Part shown: in pieces, positions 34,583 through 43,532 of the stretch | Layout: the number at the start of each line of letters is the position of its first letter | Numbering within the stretch: position 1 is the stretch's first letter | Origin: SZUA-229 sp964531165 | Lineage (GTDB): Bacteria; Pseudomonadota; Gammaproteobacteria; SZUA-229 | Direction: 5' to 3' | DNA: 64,000 nucleotides | Assembly (NCBI GenBank): GCA_964531165.1 | Contig: CAZHEA010000004.1 | Coordinates: forward strand, 1 to 64,000 | The notes under the pieces: model-generated | What the model was told of the DNA's origin: nothing | Seen by the model: the letters and a program-made list of their open reading frames with translations, nothing else | The model's database searches: none | Made by a program: the position numbers and the translations under genes

Positions 34583-35755
34583 TTATCGTTTTGTACTCAC
34601 AAAATATTTACGTTTATATTCAGTGGCGAGGTTGATAGCGACTTTTTTATCCTCCTGAGTTAGTTTTTTATATAATGAATTTTTAGTTTTACGGGCATCT
34701 TTGACGTTACTGGCGGCGGCAACATAAAACCAGGCGTAAGCAATAGCTGAATTGGGCGGGACTCCTCTGCCAGTGTAGTAGGCAACACCTAAATCCATCT
34801 GGGCTTTTCCATAACCTTTTTCTGCGGCTTTATGAAACCAGGCGACACCTTTTTTATAGTCTTTAGTGACGCTATAGCCCTGTACATATGCGCGGCCCAG
34901 ATTGTATTGAGCAGGGCTAAAGTCCTGTGCCGCTGCTTTTTGATACCAGCTAACCGCTTTATTTAGATTTTTTTTGCTGCCAATGCCTTTTTCAAGCATC
35001 GCTCCTGTTTGATTCTGGGCTTCAGCACTGCCCTGTTTAGCGGCTTTTAAATACCATTTAAACGCTTTGTGTTTGTCTTTTTTAACGACATCACTGTTCA
35101 GATAAAGTTGTGCAAGGTTGATTTGTGCATTCGTATTGCCTGCCAATGCGGCTTTTTCAAACCATTTTTTTGCCTGCTTGGGTTTCTTCTTGATGCCGTC
35201 ACCGGCTATATACATTTGTGCAAGATTGTTCTGGGCTTCTGTGTGCCCCTGCTTCGCCGCTTTTTTATACCAGTATGCTGCTTTACCTGAGGATTTAGAT
35301 ACGCCGTCACCATAAAAATAAAGTTTACCTAAAATATACTGAGCCTCTTTATCTTTCTGGCGAGCCGCTTTTAAGAACCAGTTAGCAGCCGATTTGAAGC
35401 TGCGTTTAACGCCGACACCTTTCAGATACATTTGGCCAATCAGCGTTTGTGCCGGAAGGTGATTCTGTTTGGCTGCTTTAATTATCCACTCAGCAGCCTC
35501 ACTTGGGTCTTTACGTTGGCCTTTTTGATCAAGATACATTTTGCCGATATTGAACTGAGCTGCCGCATCGCCTTTTTCGGCAAGTGGAAACCACAGCATT
35601 AAAGCAGTAGCAAAATCATCGTTTTTATAGGCGTCGCTGGCTCTTTCAGCATCAGTGGGTGGTTTGATTTTTTTGGACTTATCGGCTGCACCTGAGATAG
35701 AGGTGAAGCTAAAGATAATTAGAAAGCACAGGAGTCGAAAAAGCACGGAAGTCAT
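34583..35755 (-). CDS. Secreted Sel1-repeat protein
   Basis: A 390-residue protein with a signal peptide (1-23, ending SGAA) and about eight Sel1-like repeats (consensus A-x2-G-x3-A-x3-LG-x2-Y-x2-G, for example AAKQGHTEAQNNLAQMYIAG). Such solenoids mediate protein-protein contacts. Basic residues are abundant between repeats. It lies between the lytic transglycosylase and thioredoxin genes, suggesting an envelope role, but the partner is unknown. Confidence 0.9.
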   Translation of the reverse strand: MTSVLFRLLCFLIIFSFTSISGAADKSKKIKPPTDAERASDAYKNDDFATALMLWFPLAEKGDAAAQFNIGKMYLDQKGQRKDPSEAAEWIIKAAKQNHLPAQTLIGQMYLKGVGVKRSFKSAANWFLKAARQKDKEAQYILGKLYFYGDGVSKSSGKAAYWYKKAAKQGHTEAQNNLAQMYIAGDGIKKKPKQAKKWFEKAALAGNTNAQINLAQLYLNSDVVKKDKHKAFKWYLKAAKQGSAEAQNQTGAMLEKGIGSKKNLNKAVSWYQKAAAQDFSPAQYNLGRAYVQGYSVTKDYKKGVAWFHKAAEKGYGKAQMDLGVAYYTGRGVPPNSAIAYAWFYVAAASNVKDARKTKNSLYKKLTQEDKKVAINLATEYKRKYFVSTKR

Positions 35756-35836
35756 AGTCTGGTTATTTTATTGTGTTAGATAACGTTAGAGTATAGAAAA
35801 GAAACGGCTGAATTTCAGCCGACAATCGACGGATGT

Positions 35837-36184
35837 TCAATTACTATGTTGCTGAATAAACTCGCGCATAAAATGCAGAGGCTTAGCACCACTAAAACGA
35901 CCGCGTTCTTCACCGTCAATAAATAAAATGAGCGTTGGGAATCCGCGCACCTGATAACGCCCTGCCAGTTTCATGTTTTCATCTTCATCGACTTCAACTT
36001 TAGCGATGCCCAGACTGTCGTTAAACTCAAACGCGAGTTTTTCGAGCAGCGGTGCAATTACCCGGCAGGGTGAGCACCACTCAGCCCATAAATCAACCAG
36101 TATGGGTTTGTTGTGGGAAGCGTCAATCACTAACGATTGAAAGCTGTCGAGATCAACTATAAAAATATTATCGGGCTTTGACAT
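35837..36184 (-). CDS. Thioredoxin-family protein with WCSPC active site
   Basis: A 115-residue cytoplasmic thioredoxin fold. The active site is WCSPC (Cys37, Cys40) rather than the usual WCGPC; RGFPTLILFIDG supplies the cis-proline loop. The Ser between the cysteines may alter redox potential. It follows a lipoamide-dehydrogenase-like flavoprotein gene by 63 bases on the same strand, so a flavoprotein/thioredoxin pair is possible. Confidence 0.9.
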   Translation of the reverse strand: MSKPDNIFIVDLDSFQSLVIDASHNKPILVDLWAEWCSPCRVIAPLLEKLAFEFNDSLGIAKVEVDEDENMKLAGRYQVRGFPTLILFIDGEERGRFSGAKPLHFMREFIQQHSN

Positions 36185-36247
36185 AAATAAACAGGTTTAA
36201 TAAACAAAAATTGTGGATGAATAAAAGTGTTAATAATCCGCTAAAGT

Positions 36248-37657
36248 TTAACTCAATGGCTGTATTTCGAGGGGCCAGTGAGTTTCTTTGATGTTCAGTT
36301 TCGATTTCAAATGATATAAAGCGGCCTGTAATGCCTCTTCTATAACCGGGTGATAGAAAGGCATGCGCAGGACATCGTGTACTGTCATTTGCATTTCAAT
36401 GCACCAGCATAGTAAGTGTCCGAGGTTTTCACCTTTTACGCAGGCCATCGATGCACCGAGTAATTTTCCGCTGTTGATATCGGCATATACTCGTATGAGC
36501 CCGCGGTTTTTGCCCATGATTAATGCGCGTCCGACCGGTGCCATTTTAATTTCACCAATGGCGGTGGTGTCTGCATCGAGTTCAGAGAGTTTTGCGCCTA
36601 CTGTGACAATATTTGGTTCACAAAAAGAAATAGCCAGCGGGGTTTTAATTCTAAATTCAGTGGGGTTGGTTTGCATAATATTGTAGCCTGCAACCCGGCC
36701 TTCAAAACCTGCTTCGTGTAAAATGGGTTTATCCGCATTACAGTCGCCAGCAATATAAATTGAGCTGTCACCTAATTGCATGGTGTTGGGGTTATAAACT
36801 GGTACTCCATTGGCAGAAAGTTCAAGACCAGTGGATTCAAGGTTGAGCTTATCAATATTCGGGCGGCGGCCCATACTGGCAAATATTTTTTCAACTTCAA
36901 TGGTTTTATCTCCGCCACTGACCTGTAGATTACCATTTTTCAACAGGCTGATTTCAGCTGCATTGCCCAGCCATAATGGGAACTCTCTGCTAATAACTTC
37001 GATGGCGGTTTTATTGACCTCGATATCATCCAGACCGCTGATAATATTCTGTTGATCTATACCGGTTACATTGACTCCCAGTCGGCTGAGTGACTGGCCA
37101 ATTTCAAGGCCGATAACGCCCAGACCGATTACGGCAATGGATTCGGGTAAGGTTTCCAGCTCAAATATTTCATCAGTGGTTAAGATTTTATCAGCAAATT
37201 CATTCCATGCGGCAGGAATAATAGGGCGAGAACCGGTGGCAATAATAATGCGTCTGGCTTTTATGATGTCACCGGTTTCGGTTTCTAATGTGTTTGCATC
37301 AATAAAATGAACATTAGACTCGATGAGCTTGTCTTCAGGTAATATGTCAATGGAATTAGATAGTGTCTGGTCGACAAAGGTGTCACGCAGATCCTGCACG
37401 TGCTCCATTGCATCTTCTTCGTTAATAGTGAGATGTTCTTTACCTTCTATGCCTTCGCGATCAAAGATAGTGCGGCGATGAAAGTCTTCGGCAACCTGAA
37501 TCATGACTTTTGATGGCATGCAGCCGACTCTTGCACAGGTAGTACCCAGTTCGCCACCGTCGATTAAAACAAAATTATCGGTGAAACGTTTTATCTGGCT
37601 CATGCAATACAGGCCGGCACTGCCCGCACCAATAATCGCAACTTCTACTTCTCTCAT
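36248..37657 (-). CDS. Pyridine nucleotide-disulfide oxidoreductase, dihydrolipoyl-dehydrogenase-like
   Basis: A 469-residue FAD enzyme. FAD-binding GAGSAGLYC is at 10-18, the redox disulfide CARVGCMPSK uses Cys41 and Cys46 (classical: CxNxGCxPSK), IGLGVIGLEIG is the NAD site, and HPVIEEALQAAL is the C-terminal His-Glu motif. A second, more canonical lipoamide dehydrogenase is encoded in the suc operon (57422). This copy, near a thioredoxin gene, may reduce another disulfide. Substrate is uncertain. Confidence 0.88.
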   Translation of the reverse strand: MREVEVAIIGAGSAGLYCMSQIKRFTDNFVLIDGGELGTTCARVGCMPSKVMIQVAEDFHRRTIFDREGIEGKEHLTINEEDAMEHVQDLRDTFVDQTLSNSIDILPEDKLIESNVHFIDANTLETETGDIIKARRIIIATGSRPIIPAAWNEFADKILTTDEIFELETLPESIAVIGLGVIGLEIGQSLSRLGVNVTGIDQQNIISGLDDIEVNKTAIEVISREFPLWLGNAAEISLLKNGNLQVSGGDKTIEVEKIFASMGRRPNIDKLNLESTGLELSANGVPVYNPNTMQLGDSSIYIAGDCNADKPILHEAGFEGRVAGYNIMQTNPTEFRIKTPLAISFCEPNIVTVGAKLSELDADTTAIGEIKMAPVGRALIMGKNRGLIRVYADINSGKLLGASMACVKGENLGHLLCWCIEMQMTVHDVLRMPFYHPVIEEALQAALYHLKSKLNIKETHWPLEIQPLS

Positions 37658-37684
37658 GGGAATATCCTGCTGGTGTTAAAAAAT

Positions 37685-38248
37685 TTAATAAAAAGTGGTA
37701 GTGGTGATGTTGTCTTCATCGCGAATCATTTCACCGTTATGGATTTTAAACTGACCATTTTTTTTATCGGTAAAATATAAATTTAAACTTTGTTTGATAA
37801 CAGGAAAGGCCAGATGCTCCCAGTCAATGTCATGTTCGCTGAAAAGTTTTGTTTCCAGACTTTCCGTGCCTGGCTCAGAGAAACCATTGGCAAGTTGACC
37901 GCGGTACATAATGTAAACCTGTGATATGTGTGGAATACTAATGGTGCAGAAGAGCTGACTGTTATTGATTTTGGCGGTGGCTTCTTCAAAGGTTTCACGC
38001 TGTGCGGCTTCGAGTGTGGTTTCGTTGTTTTCCATAAAGCCGGCGGGCAGTGTCCATTGGCCAATACGTGGCTCGATAGCGCGTTTACACAGCAAAATTT
38101 TGTTATCGTGTTCGGCAATGCAGCCGGCAATAATGCGCGGGTTTTGATAATGAATAAAATCACACACGGTGCACACATAGCGCGGGCGGTTATCTCCTTC
38201 TGGAGTGGTAAGCTCTACCGCTTCACCACAGTGATTACAAAAATTCAT
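37685..38248 (-). CDS. Nudix hydrolase with N-terminal zinc ribbon
   Basis: A 187-residue protein with a zinc ribbon (CNHCGEAVEL and CTVCDF, four Cys) followed by a Nudix domain. The Nudix box runs from GFMENNETTLEAAQ to RETFEEATA; the usual final Gly is Thr. It probably hydrolyses a nucleoside diphosphate-linked compound. Two bases separate it from the upstream aspartic protease gene, so co-translation is likely. Confidence 0.88.
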   Translation of the reverse strand: MNFCNHCGEAVELTTPEGDNRPRYVCTVCDFIHYQNPRIIAGCIAEHDNKILLCKRAIEPRIGQWTLPAGFMENNETTLEAAQRETFEEATAKINNSQLFCTISIPHISQVYIMYRGQLANGFSEPGTESLETKLFSEHDIDWEHLAFPVIKQSLNLYFTDKKNGQFKIHNGEMIRDEDNITTTTFY

Positions 38249-38250
38249 TG

Positions 38251-38796
38251 TTAAAGTCCTTCGGGGTATTGACGCAGGGTGAGTGTATTGCCGCGTTGGC
38301 TAAATTCAAGGTGTTTTAAAAAACTCATCCCCAGCAGTATTTCATCACTTGTGTAACCCGGATTAATCGTAGCACGAATATTGCTCAGTTTAATATCACC
38401 GAGGGATATTTCATTGAGGCGGGTCAGGTAAACTTGTGCATCGCCATTGGCTGTTTGATAGGTCGCAGCAGGCCCACGGCGTAAATTAAGACGACGGGCA
38501 ATCGCTTCGGGTATTGCTACATCGGTGGCACCGGTGTCTAGCATGAATGTCACCGGCTGAGAGTTAATACGGCCATCGGCCACATAATGTCCCATTCGAT
38601 TTCGCTGAAGTACCAGTTCCTTAATATCCCCGCTTAAAATAAGTGTATTAACTGATTGATTAGGGTTGTTCTGTTTGTCGAGAATATTAGAAAAAAACAC
38701 CCCGAGTGCAGCAAATATACCCACCCACATCAGCCCCAGCATAACTGCACCGATCTTTTTTTGTTGCGAATGTTGAGGGGTTTGATTGTCTTGCAT
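38251..38796 (-). CDS. Membrane-anchored retropepsin-like aspartic protease
   Basis: A 181-residue protein. A membrane helix (about 15-37) anchors a periplasmic retropepsin domain. The catalytic motif FMLDTGATDVAIP holds Asp87; LLGMSFLKHLEF near the C-terminus matches the clan AA bacterial family. Such enzymes are dimeric, with one Asp from each subunit. The natural substrate is unknown. It is the first gene of a likely operon running to the transglycosylase gene. Confidence 0.88.
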   Translation of the reverse strand: MQDNQTPQHSQQKKIGAVMLGLMWVGIFAALGVFFSNILDKQNNPNQSVNTLILSGDIKELVLQRNRMGHYVADGRINSQPVTFMLDTGATDVAIPEAIARRLNLRRGPAATYQTANGDAQVYLTRLNEISLGDIKLSNIRATINPGYTSDEILLGMSFLKHLEFSQRGNTLTLRQYPEGL

Positions 38797-38863
38797 TGAT
38801 ACTTTATTTTAAGAAGGTTAGCTTGAAGACAATACTATCTGAAAAATGTCCTAAAATCAGTAA

Positions 38864-39229
38864 ATGGATACAGTAGAAAAAAGACGCGGACAGTGCCGCT
38901 ACACCCGGCACGATAAATTATTTGTGCAGTTGCTCGTGGTCAGTGAAAAAGTTGATGTCAGCAAAGTGACACTACTTTGTCATAGTTGTGATGCATCTAT
39001 CAATGGTCTGAAAATTGAGATTGATCGTGAGCTGCCGGTTGATAGACCGGTAGATTTATGGATGGAATTTGACGGGCTGGATAAAAAGTTCTATCTGCGT
39101 GGTCATATATGCTGGTGCTGTGAATCTGCAGATTCTGTTGATCTGTATCAGCTAGGCGTTGAACTGGAAGATGCTCATGCAACAGATTATACCGACTGGA
39201 TTGAACTACTCGCTAATTTTTCAGATTAA
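38864..39229 (+). CDS. PilZ-domain protein (second copy)
   Basis: A 121-residue PilZ protein. RRGQCR near residue 8 gives the RxxxR motif and DASING gives DxSxxG, so c-di-GMP binding is expected. Its order of motifs and length match the protein at 29397, but identity appears low outside the motifs, suggesting an old paralog. It is divergent from the protease operon. Confidence 0.83.
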   Translation: MDTVEKRRGQCRYTRHDKLFVQLLVVSEKVDVSKVTLLCHSCDASINGLKIEIDRELPVDRPVDLWMEFDGLDKKFYLRGHICWCCESADSVDLYQLGVELEDAHATDYTDWIELLANFSD

Positions 39230-39381
39230 CTAAGCCATTCTATAACCGTATTGTTGATCACATTTATGATGTAAATTCATCATTTTGTTATATCAGCTAT
39301 GTTATATTCGCGCCACAATTTAACGAATCAATTTATACATATCATTTTTATCCTGATTTTTAAAATGAGGAGGGGAATATC

Positions 39382-40059
39382 TTGTCTGAAGAAGAGAATA
39401 CGCTACAGGAGAATGAGCTGGAAGAGCTGGTACTGCGCGAAAGCATTGTCAGTGCCACCGGTTTGAATGAGGGTAGCCTGCAAATTGGCATCAAGGGCGA
39501 CCCGTCGTTGCGGGAAACTTCACTGGATCGTAAGCGTTATGAAAGTCCGGTGGATAAGGTAATTGTACCGTTGATGGAAAATCTTGATGAGCTGATGTTA
39601 AATCGCAGTTGCTATCGAATTTTTATCGGTTTTAATAGTGGTGAAGTACGCACCAACTCTATTTTTGATCCATTACGTGAAGAAATCCATTCTTCAGAAA
39701 AACTTGCGGATAAGGCATATCTTGATCGGCACTTCCCTAAAATTACTTACGCTGAAAAAATACAGGCGATGCGTAATATTTATAGCTCGATACAGAGTAG
39801 CGAGCTATTTAATTCGGTTCCGGGATACTGGAAAAGTATATTTAATAAACGCCATCAGACCTGGGAGCCGATGACACGCGATGAAATTCATACCATTATG
39901 TCATCAATAACCGTCATGCGAGATCTACCAGATTTTTATTTACGTAATATTACCATTTGTATTGTGCAGGATTTAGTCCGCATGCAGTTTAACTGTGATG
40001 GTACGCAAATTATCAGTGCGGAAAATTATCAAAAATTTATTGAAGATAATATGCCATGA
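39382..40059 (+). CDS. Hypothetical soluble protein, 225 aa (TTG start)
   Basis: An acidic N-terminus (SEEENTLQENELEELVLRES) is followed by a mixed helical protein with no recognised motif and no export signal. The start is TTG: GGAGGGG lies six bases upstream, and no ATG or GTG fits the frame. A bidirectional terminator follows at 40182. It directly follows a PilZ gene and might relate to it, but that is speculation. Confidence 0.6.
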   Translation: MSEEENTLQENELEELVLRESIVSATGLNEGSLQIGIKGDPSLRETSLDRKRYESPVDKVIVPLMENLDELMLNRSCYRIFIGFNSGEVRTNSIFDPLREEIHSSEKLADKAYLDRHFPKITYAEKIQAMRNIYSSIQSSELFNSVPGYWKSIFNKRHQTWEPMTRDEIHTIMSSITVMRDLPDFYLRNITICIVQDLVRMQFNCDGTQIISAENYQKFIEDNMP

Positions 40060-40181
40060 AAGGTTGTTAGGGCTAGAGTTTGTTTTTCAATGACCGCTTT
40101 TACTCATCTATGCTTACATTGAGTTAGTGCGCATCAATGCGAAAAGTTTTAGTGCAGTCAGTGAACTGCGGTAAAAAAATT

Positions 40182-40210
40182 CGGCAATGACGATGCCGGT
40201 TTTATTTTAC
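40182..40210. terminator. Bidirectional terminator between convergent genes
   Basis: CGGCA (40182-40186) pairs with TGCCG (40194-40198). On the plus strand T-rich sequence follows (40200-40208); on the minus strand the A-run at 40173-40179 becomes a T-run. It separates the TTG-start gene from the minus-strand gene at 40221. A further GCAGT/ACTGC hairpin lies at 40154-40169. Confidence 0.75.
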
Positions 40211-40220
40211 CGAAATCAAT

Positions 40221-40607
40221 TTATTTTAATGTAGCGCCCGCCAGTAAATCATCAAATGGCGAAGTTTGAATCGGGCCGATTTCAATGACTATTGTTTCAT
40301 CTAACGGAATCTCATCCGACTCAAGGTGCGGCAATATTTCCTCAGATACTTGCATAATGGTAATCATGCCCTGCTGATTATTGGCATCACTTTCTGCATC
40401 TATGCTTTTCTGTAAATCGCTCAGGTATTCTTTAACCGTTATTAATCGAGCGGGTAAGTCCTGCTGTTGAAAAGCGGGCTTGAATCCGAGATGCAATTCT
40501 CGCAAACCAGTTTCACTATTGTCATTAATGGCTATTGTAAACGGGCCTTGTATTTCCACTGTAATCACCGGGTTATATTTAAAATGAAAATAAATTTTAG
40601 CAAACAA
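40221..40607 (-). CDS. Hypothetical protein, up to 128 aa
   Basis: An acidic, mostly beta-looking N-terminal part (VITVEIQGPFTIAIND) and helical middle, with no recognised motif. The listed start is a TTG; in-frame GTG codons near 40560 would shorten it by 13-16 residues and may be real. No strong ribosome site decides. It lies 36 bases downstream of djlA on the same strand. Confidence 0.5.
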   Translation of the reverse strand: MFAKIYFHFKYNPVITVEIQGPFTIAINDNSETGLRELHLGFKPAFQQQDLPARLITVKEYLSDLQKSIDAESDANNQQGMITIMQVSEEILPHLESDEIPLDETIVIEIGPIQTSPFDDLLAGATLK

Positions 40608-40643
40608 ATGACATCAGTGGTGATGTTTATTTGCAACTATTTC

Positions 40644-41420
40644 TTATCTGCTGTTTTTTATCTGATCATAGGCGGCTTTAATCTCCGCAGTTTTCTGATT
40701 CGCCAGTTTAATCATTTCCTCTGGCATGCCTTTGGCAACCAGTTTATCAGGATGATGTTGGCTCATTAAACGTCGGTAGCTTTTCTTCAGAGTGCTGTCA
40801 GAGACTTCGCTATCCACTCCCAGTACGGCATAGGCCTGACTTAAGCTGGGCTGTGCCGATGTGTTTACTGAGTGTTGTGAGTATTGTTGCTGTGCGCTTA
40901 CCCTATTAATTATCTGATCGAGCTGTGCGGCTGAAAAGCCAATTTGCTGAGCAATGTGTTGCAGCGCTGCATGTTCAGCCCGGTCAAGCTTGTTGTCGGC
41001 ATAAGCGGTTGCAATTAATATTTCCAGAAACATCTGCAGCAGATTGGTGCGTCGGTGACTTTCCTTTTTAAACTGCTCAAGCACCTCGTCGAGGGGAAAG
41101 TCATTTTGTTTGCCCTGGTTAAATAAATCAATAGCCGCCTTGCGCTGATTAGCATCTAAATTCATCTGCCCCATAATGTTCTCGGCCATCTGAATTTCAC
41201 TGCGTGATACCGTGCCATCAGCTTTAGCCAGATACCCCATCACGGAAAAAACCGTAGTGAAAAAAGCCAGTTGTACGCGTTCGGTATTGCCGGGCTCGAG
41301 GCCGGCGATATTCAGTCCTTTATCAAGCTGGTGACCCACCGCCATACCCATCAGGGCACCCAGTGGCCCGCCCAGCATAAAGCCAAAGCCGCCGCCAACA
41401 ATTTTTCCCCACCAGCTCAT
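40644..41420 (-). CDS. djlA: Co-chaperone DjlA
   Basis: A 258-residue DnaJ-like co-chaperone. A glycine-rich N-terminal helix (about 6-30) anchors it in the inner membrane, a TerB-like helical domain spans about 50-175, and a C-terminal J domain has the HPDK motif that stimulates DnaK. Domain order matches E. coli DjlA. GGPLGALMGMAVGHQLD is the typical anchor. Confidence 0.95.
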   Translation of the reverse strand: MSWWGKIVGGGFGFMLGGPLGALMGMAVGHQLDKGLNIAGLEPGNTERVQLAFFTTVFSVMGYLAKADGTVSRSEIQMAENIMGQMNLDANQRKAAIDLFNQGKQNDFPLDEVLEQFKKESHRRTNLLQMFLEILIATAYADNKLDRAEHAALQHIAQQIGFSAAQLDQIINRVSAQQQYSQHSVNTSAQPSLSQAYAVLGVDSEVSDSTLKKSYRRLMSQHHPDKLVAKGMPEEMIKLANQKTAEIKAAYDQIKNSR

Positions 41421-41509
41421 GATGCTAACCTGTATTTCAGAGTGGCTGCAGGACGGTAGAAGCGATGTCTATTTAGTCTGTATTTGTGTGTATTCATTTT
41501 CATGTTCTT

Positions 41510-41761
41510 TTATTTTTTAAGCGACTTAAAGTCTTCGCCCAGTTGAGATCCTGTCCTTGTGACCGTTAGTGCGTGTAAAGATTCATCATCCGGAAACATT
41601 CGGCGTAAATCATCCAGTGTCAGCGATGAGCCTTTACGATCAAATTCAGCCCAGATAGCATCCCAGCGCGTATCGTCAAAATAAAATCCAACCGGTAGCA
41701 TCGCCACCGGCAAATTATTAAAGTCGGTAATGACTTTGGGTTCAGTGAGCTTTCCGGCCAT
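41510..41761 (-). CDS. Small hypothetical protein at the end of the TRAP operon, 83 aa
   Basis: No motif recognised. It is soluble, with VGFYFDDTRWDAIWAEFDRKG and an acidic middle. It starts one base past the dctM stop on the same strand, so it is almost certainly co-transcribed with the TRAP genes, which supports it as real. It may have nothing to do with transport. Confidence 0.6.
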   Translation of the reverse strand: MAGKLTEPKVITDFNNLPVAMLPVGFYFDDTRWDAIWAEFDRKGSSLTLDDLRRMFPDDESLHALTVTRTGSQLGEDFKSLKK

Positions 41762-41762
41762 G

Positions 41763-43019
41763 CTATTTCCACCATAAAGTTAATGCAGGTATATAGGATA
41801 TCATAAGCAGCCAGATAAGCATGATGACTAAAAAGGGCAGGGTTGCGCGGAACAGGGTGAGAATGTTTTTGCCAAAGCGTTGAGAGGCGATAAATAAATT
41901 AATTCCCACCGGCGGTGTCATATAGCCGATTTCCAGATTGGCCAGAAACAGAATGCCGAGGTGTACGGGATCAATATTATAACGCAGAGCAAGAGGCATG
42001 ATTAGCGGAACCACCACCACGATGGCTGAAAAAATATCCATCATTGCACCTATGAGCAATAAGAAGATATTCAGCAACAGCAAAAACTGCAATTGACTAT
42101 CGATATGGCTCTCAATGAGTGTCAGTAATTTTGTCGGTAGCTGGGTATCTATTAACAGGTTTGTCAGCCCCATTGCCATTCCTAGTATCACTAGAATGCT
42201 ACCAACTAAAATGGATGTGTCGGTAAGTATTTTCGGCAGGTCTTTAGCGAGTTTTATCTGTTTGTAAATGCGGGTTTCTATAAATAAAGCATAGGCGGCG
42301 GTAACGGCAGCGGCTTCGGTTACGGTAACAAAACCACCGAAGATGCCGGTAATAATAAATACCGGTAAGAAAATATCCCACTTGCTGGCATTGACGGCGC
42401 TAACCAGTTGGTGGGCTGAAAATTGTTGCTGAGGATGATGCCATGCGAGAGATGATTTGTAGCTATACAGTGACAACATAATTAATAAAATAATTCCCGG
42501 TACGATACCGGCTAAAAATAGATCGTCAATATTGGTGCCGGAGACAATGCCATACAAAAGAATCGCCAGACTGGGTGGAAATAATAAACCCAAAGAACCG
42601 GAGGATGTTAGTAGGCCTAAAGAAAAATTTTCTGAATAGTTAGCTTTGATAAATAACGGGTAGAGCAGTCCACCCAGGGCGATAATAGTAACCCCGGATG
42701 CGCCGGTGAAAGCGGTGAAAAATGAGCAGGAAACAATGGCTGCGATAGAAAGTCCACCGGGCATCCAGCCGAGCAGTGCATTAAATAAAGTGAGCAAACG
42801 ATTTGCACTGCCACCTGCGGCCATTACCATGCCGGCAAATGTGAATAATGGAATGGTGATTAAATTTGGCTGGTTGGCCAGTCGGTATAATTCAATAATT
42901 AAAATAACCGGGTTCAGCTCGGATTCGATGCTGGCATAAATGCCTCCGGCAGCTAATACAATAAACAGGGGTAGGCCAACGATGGCGAGTAAAAATAATG
43001 CTATTAACAAAATAGACAT
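41763..43019 (-). CDS. dctM: TRAP transporter large permease (DctM)
   Basis: A 418-residue membrane protein with about 12 helices, the large subunit of a tripartite ATP-independent periplasmic transporter. LFPPSLAILLYGIVSGTNI and GYMTPPVGINLFIAS are family motifs. It uses a sodium gradient to import a substrate delivered by DctP. Its start shares one base with the end of the small permease gene. Substrate is not deducible; many TRAP systems carry organic acids. Confidence 0.94.
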   Translation of the reverse strand: MSILLIALFLLAIVGLPLFIVLAAGGIYASIESELNPVILIIELYRLANQPNLITIPLFTFAGMVMAAGGSANRLLTLFNALLGWMPGGLSIAAIVSCSFFTAFTGASGVTIIALGGLLYPLFIKANYSENFSLGLLTSSGSLGLLFPPSLAILLYGIVSGTNIDDLFLAGIVPGIILLIMLSLYSYKSSLAWHHPQQQFSAHQLVSAVNASKWDIFLPVFIITGIFGGFVTVTEAAAVTAAYALFIETRIYKQIKLAKDLPKILTDTSILVGSILVILGMAMGLTNLLIDTQLPTKLLTLIESHIDSQLQFLLLLNIFLLLIGAMMDIFSAIVVVVPLIMPLALRYNIDPVHLGILFLANLEIGYMTPPVGINLFIASQRFGKNILTLFRATLPFLVIMLIWLLMISYIPALTLWWK

Positions 43020-43507
43020 TAGTTACTTTTAGGTAGTTTTAAAGTAAATGAACTTAAGAAAAAATGCAGGCTAAGGGTGAAGAAACCCAGAGGGACAACC
43101 AGAGCAAGATATAATGCCAGTTGCTCATTGGCGGGTGCGTAGCGATACTCGTCTAGCCAGAATTGCAATGCATACCAGAGCGAGATGCTACAAATGACGC
43201 CGCTAACTATACTAAGCGGTTGCTTAAGTTTCTGTTTAAGCGCGGGGTCAAGCAGGCTGTTGATAAAGTCCATTTTGATATGCTGACTGTTCTCGCAGGC
43301 CAGTGCTGCACCCATAAAAGTAATAAATAAAACCAGATGCCGGGATATAACATCAATATCAGAAAACCCTAGCTCAAAGACATTGCGTAGAATAACCTGT
43401 GAAAGCGATAATATGAGTAACAGTAGTAAGCTGGTCGCTGCAATAAACTTCTCCATTTGGATAAGTTTATTTTTCATGGTTAGAATTAAATTTTCCTGAA
43501 CTGACAT
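43019..43507 (-). CDS. dctQ: TRAP transporter small permease (DctQ)
   Basis: A 162-residue four-helix protein, the small TRAP subunit. Helices at about 24-44, 58-75, 100-118 and 138-155 and the ENSQHIKMDFI segment fit the family. It overlaps dctM by one base, indicating coupling. The Met at 43507 is used; the next Met (43474, MKNKLIQ) is possible, since neither has a strong ribosome site. Confidence 0.9.
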   Translation of the reverse strand: MSVQENLILTMKNKLIQMEKFIAATSLLLLLILSLSQVILRNVFELGFSDIDVISRHLVLFITFMGAALACENSQHIKMDFINSLLDPALKQKLKQPLSIVSGVICSISLWYALQFWLDEYRYAPANEQLALYLALVVPLGFFTLSLHFFLSSFTLKLPKSN

Positions 43508-43532
43508 GGTGTAGGGGTTCTGATGGAATTAT

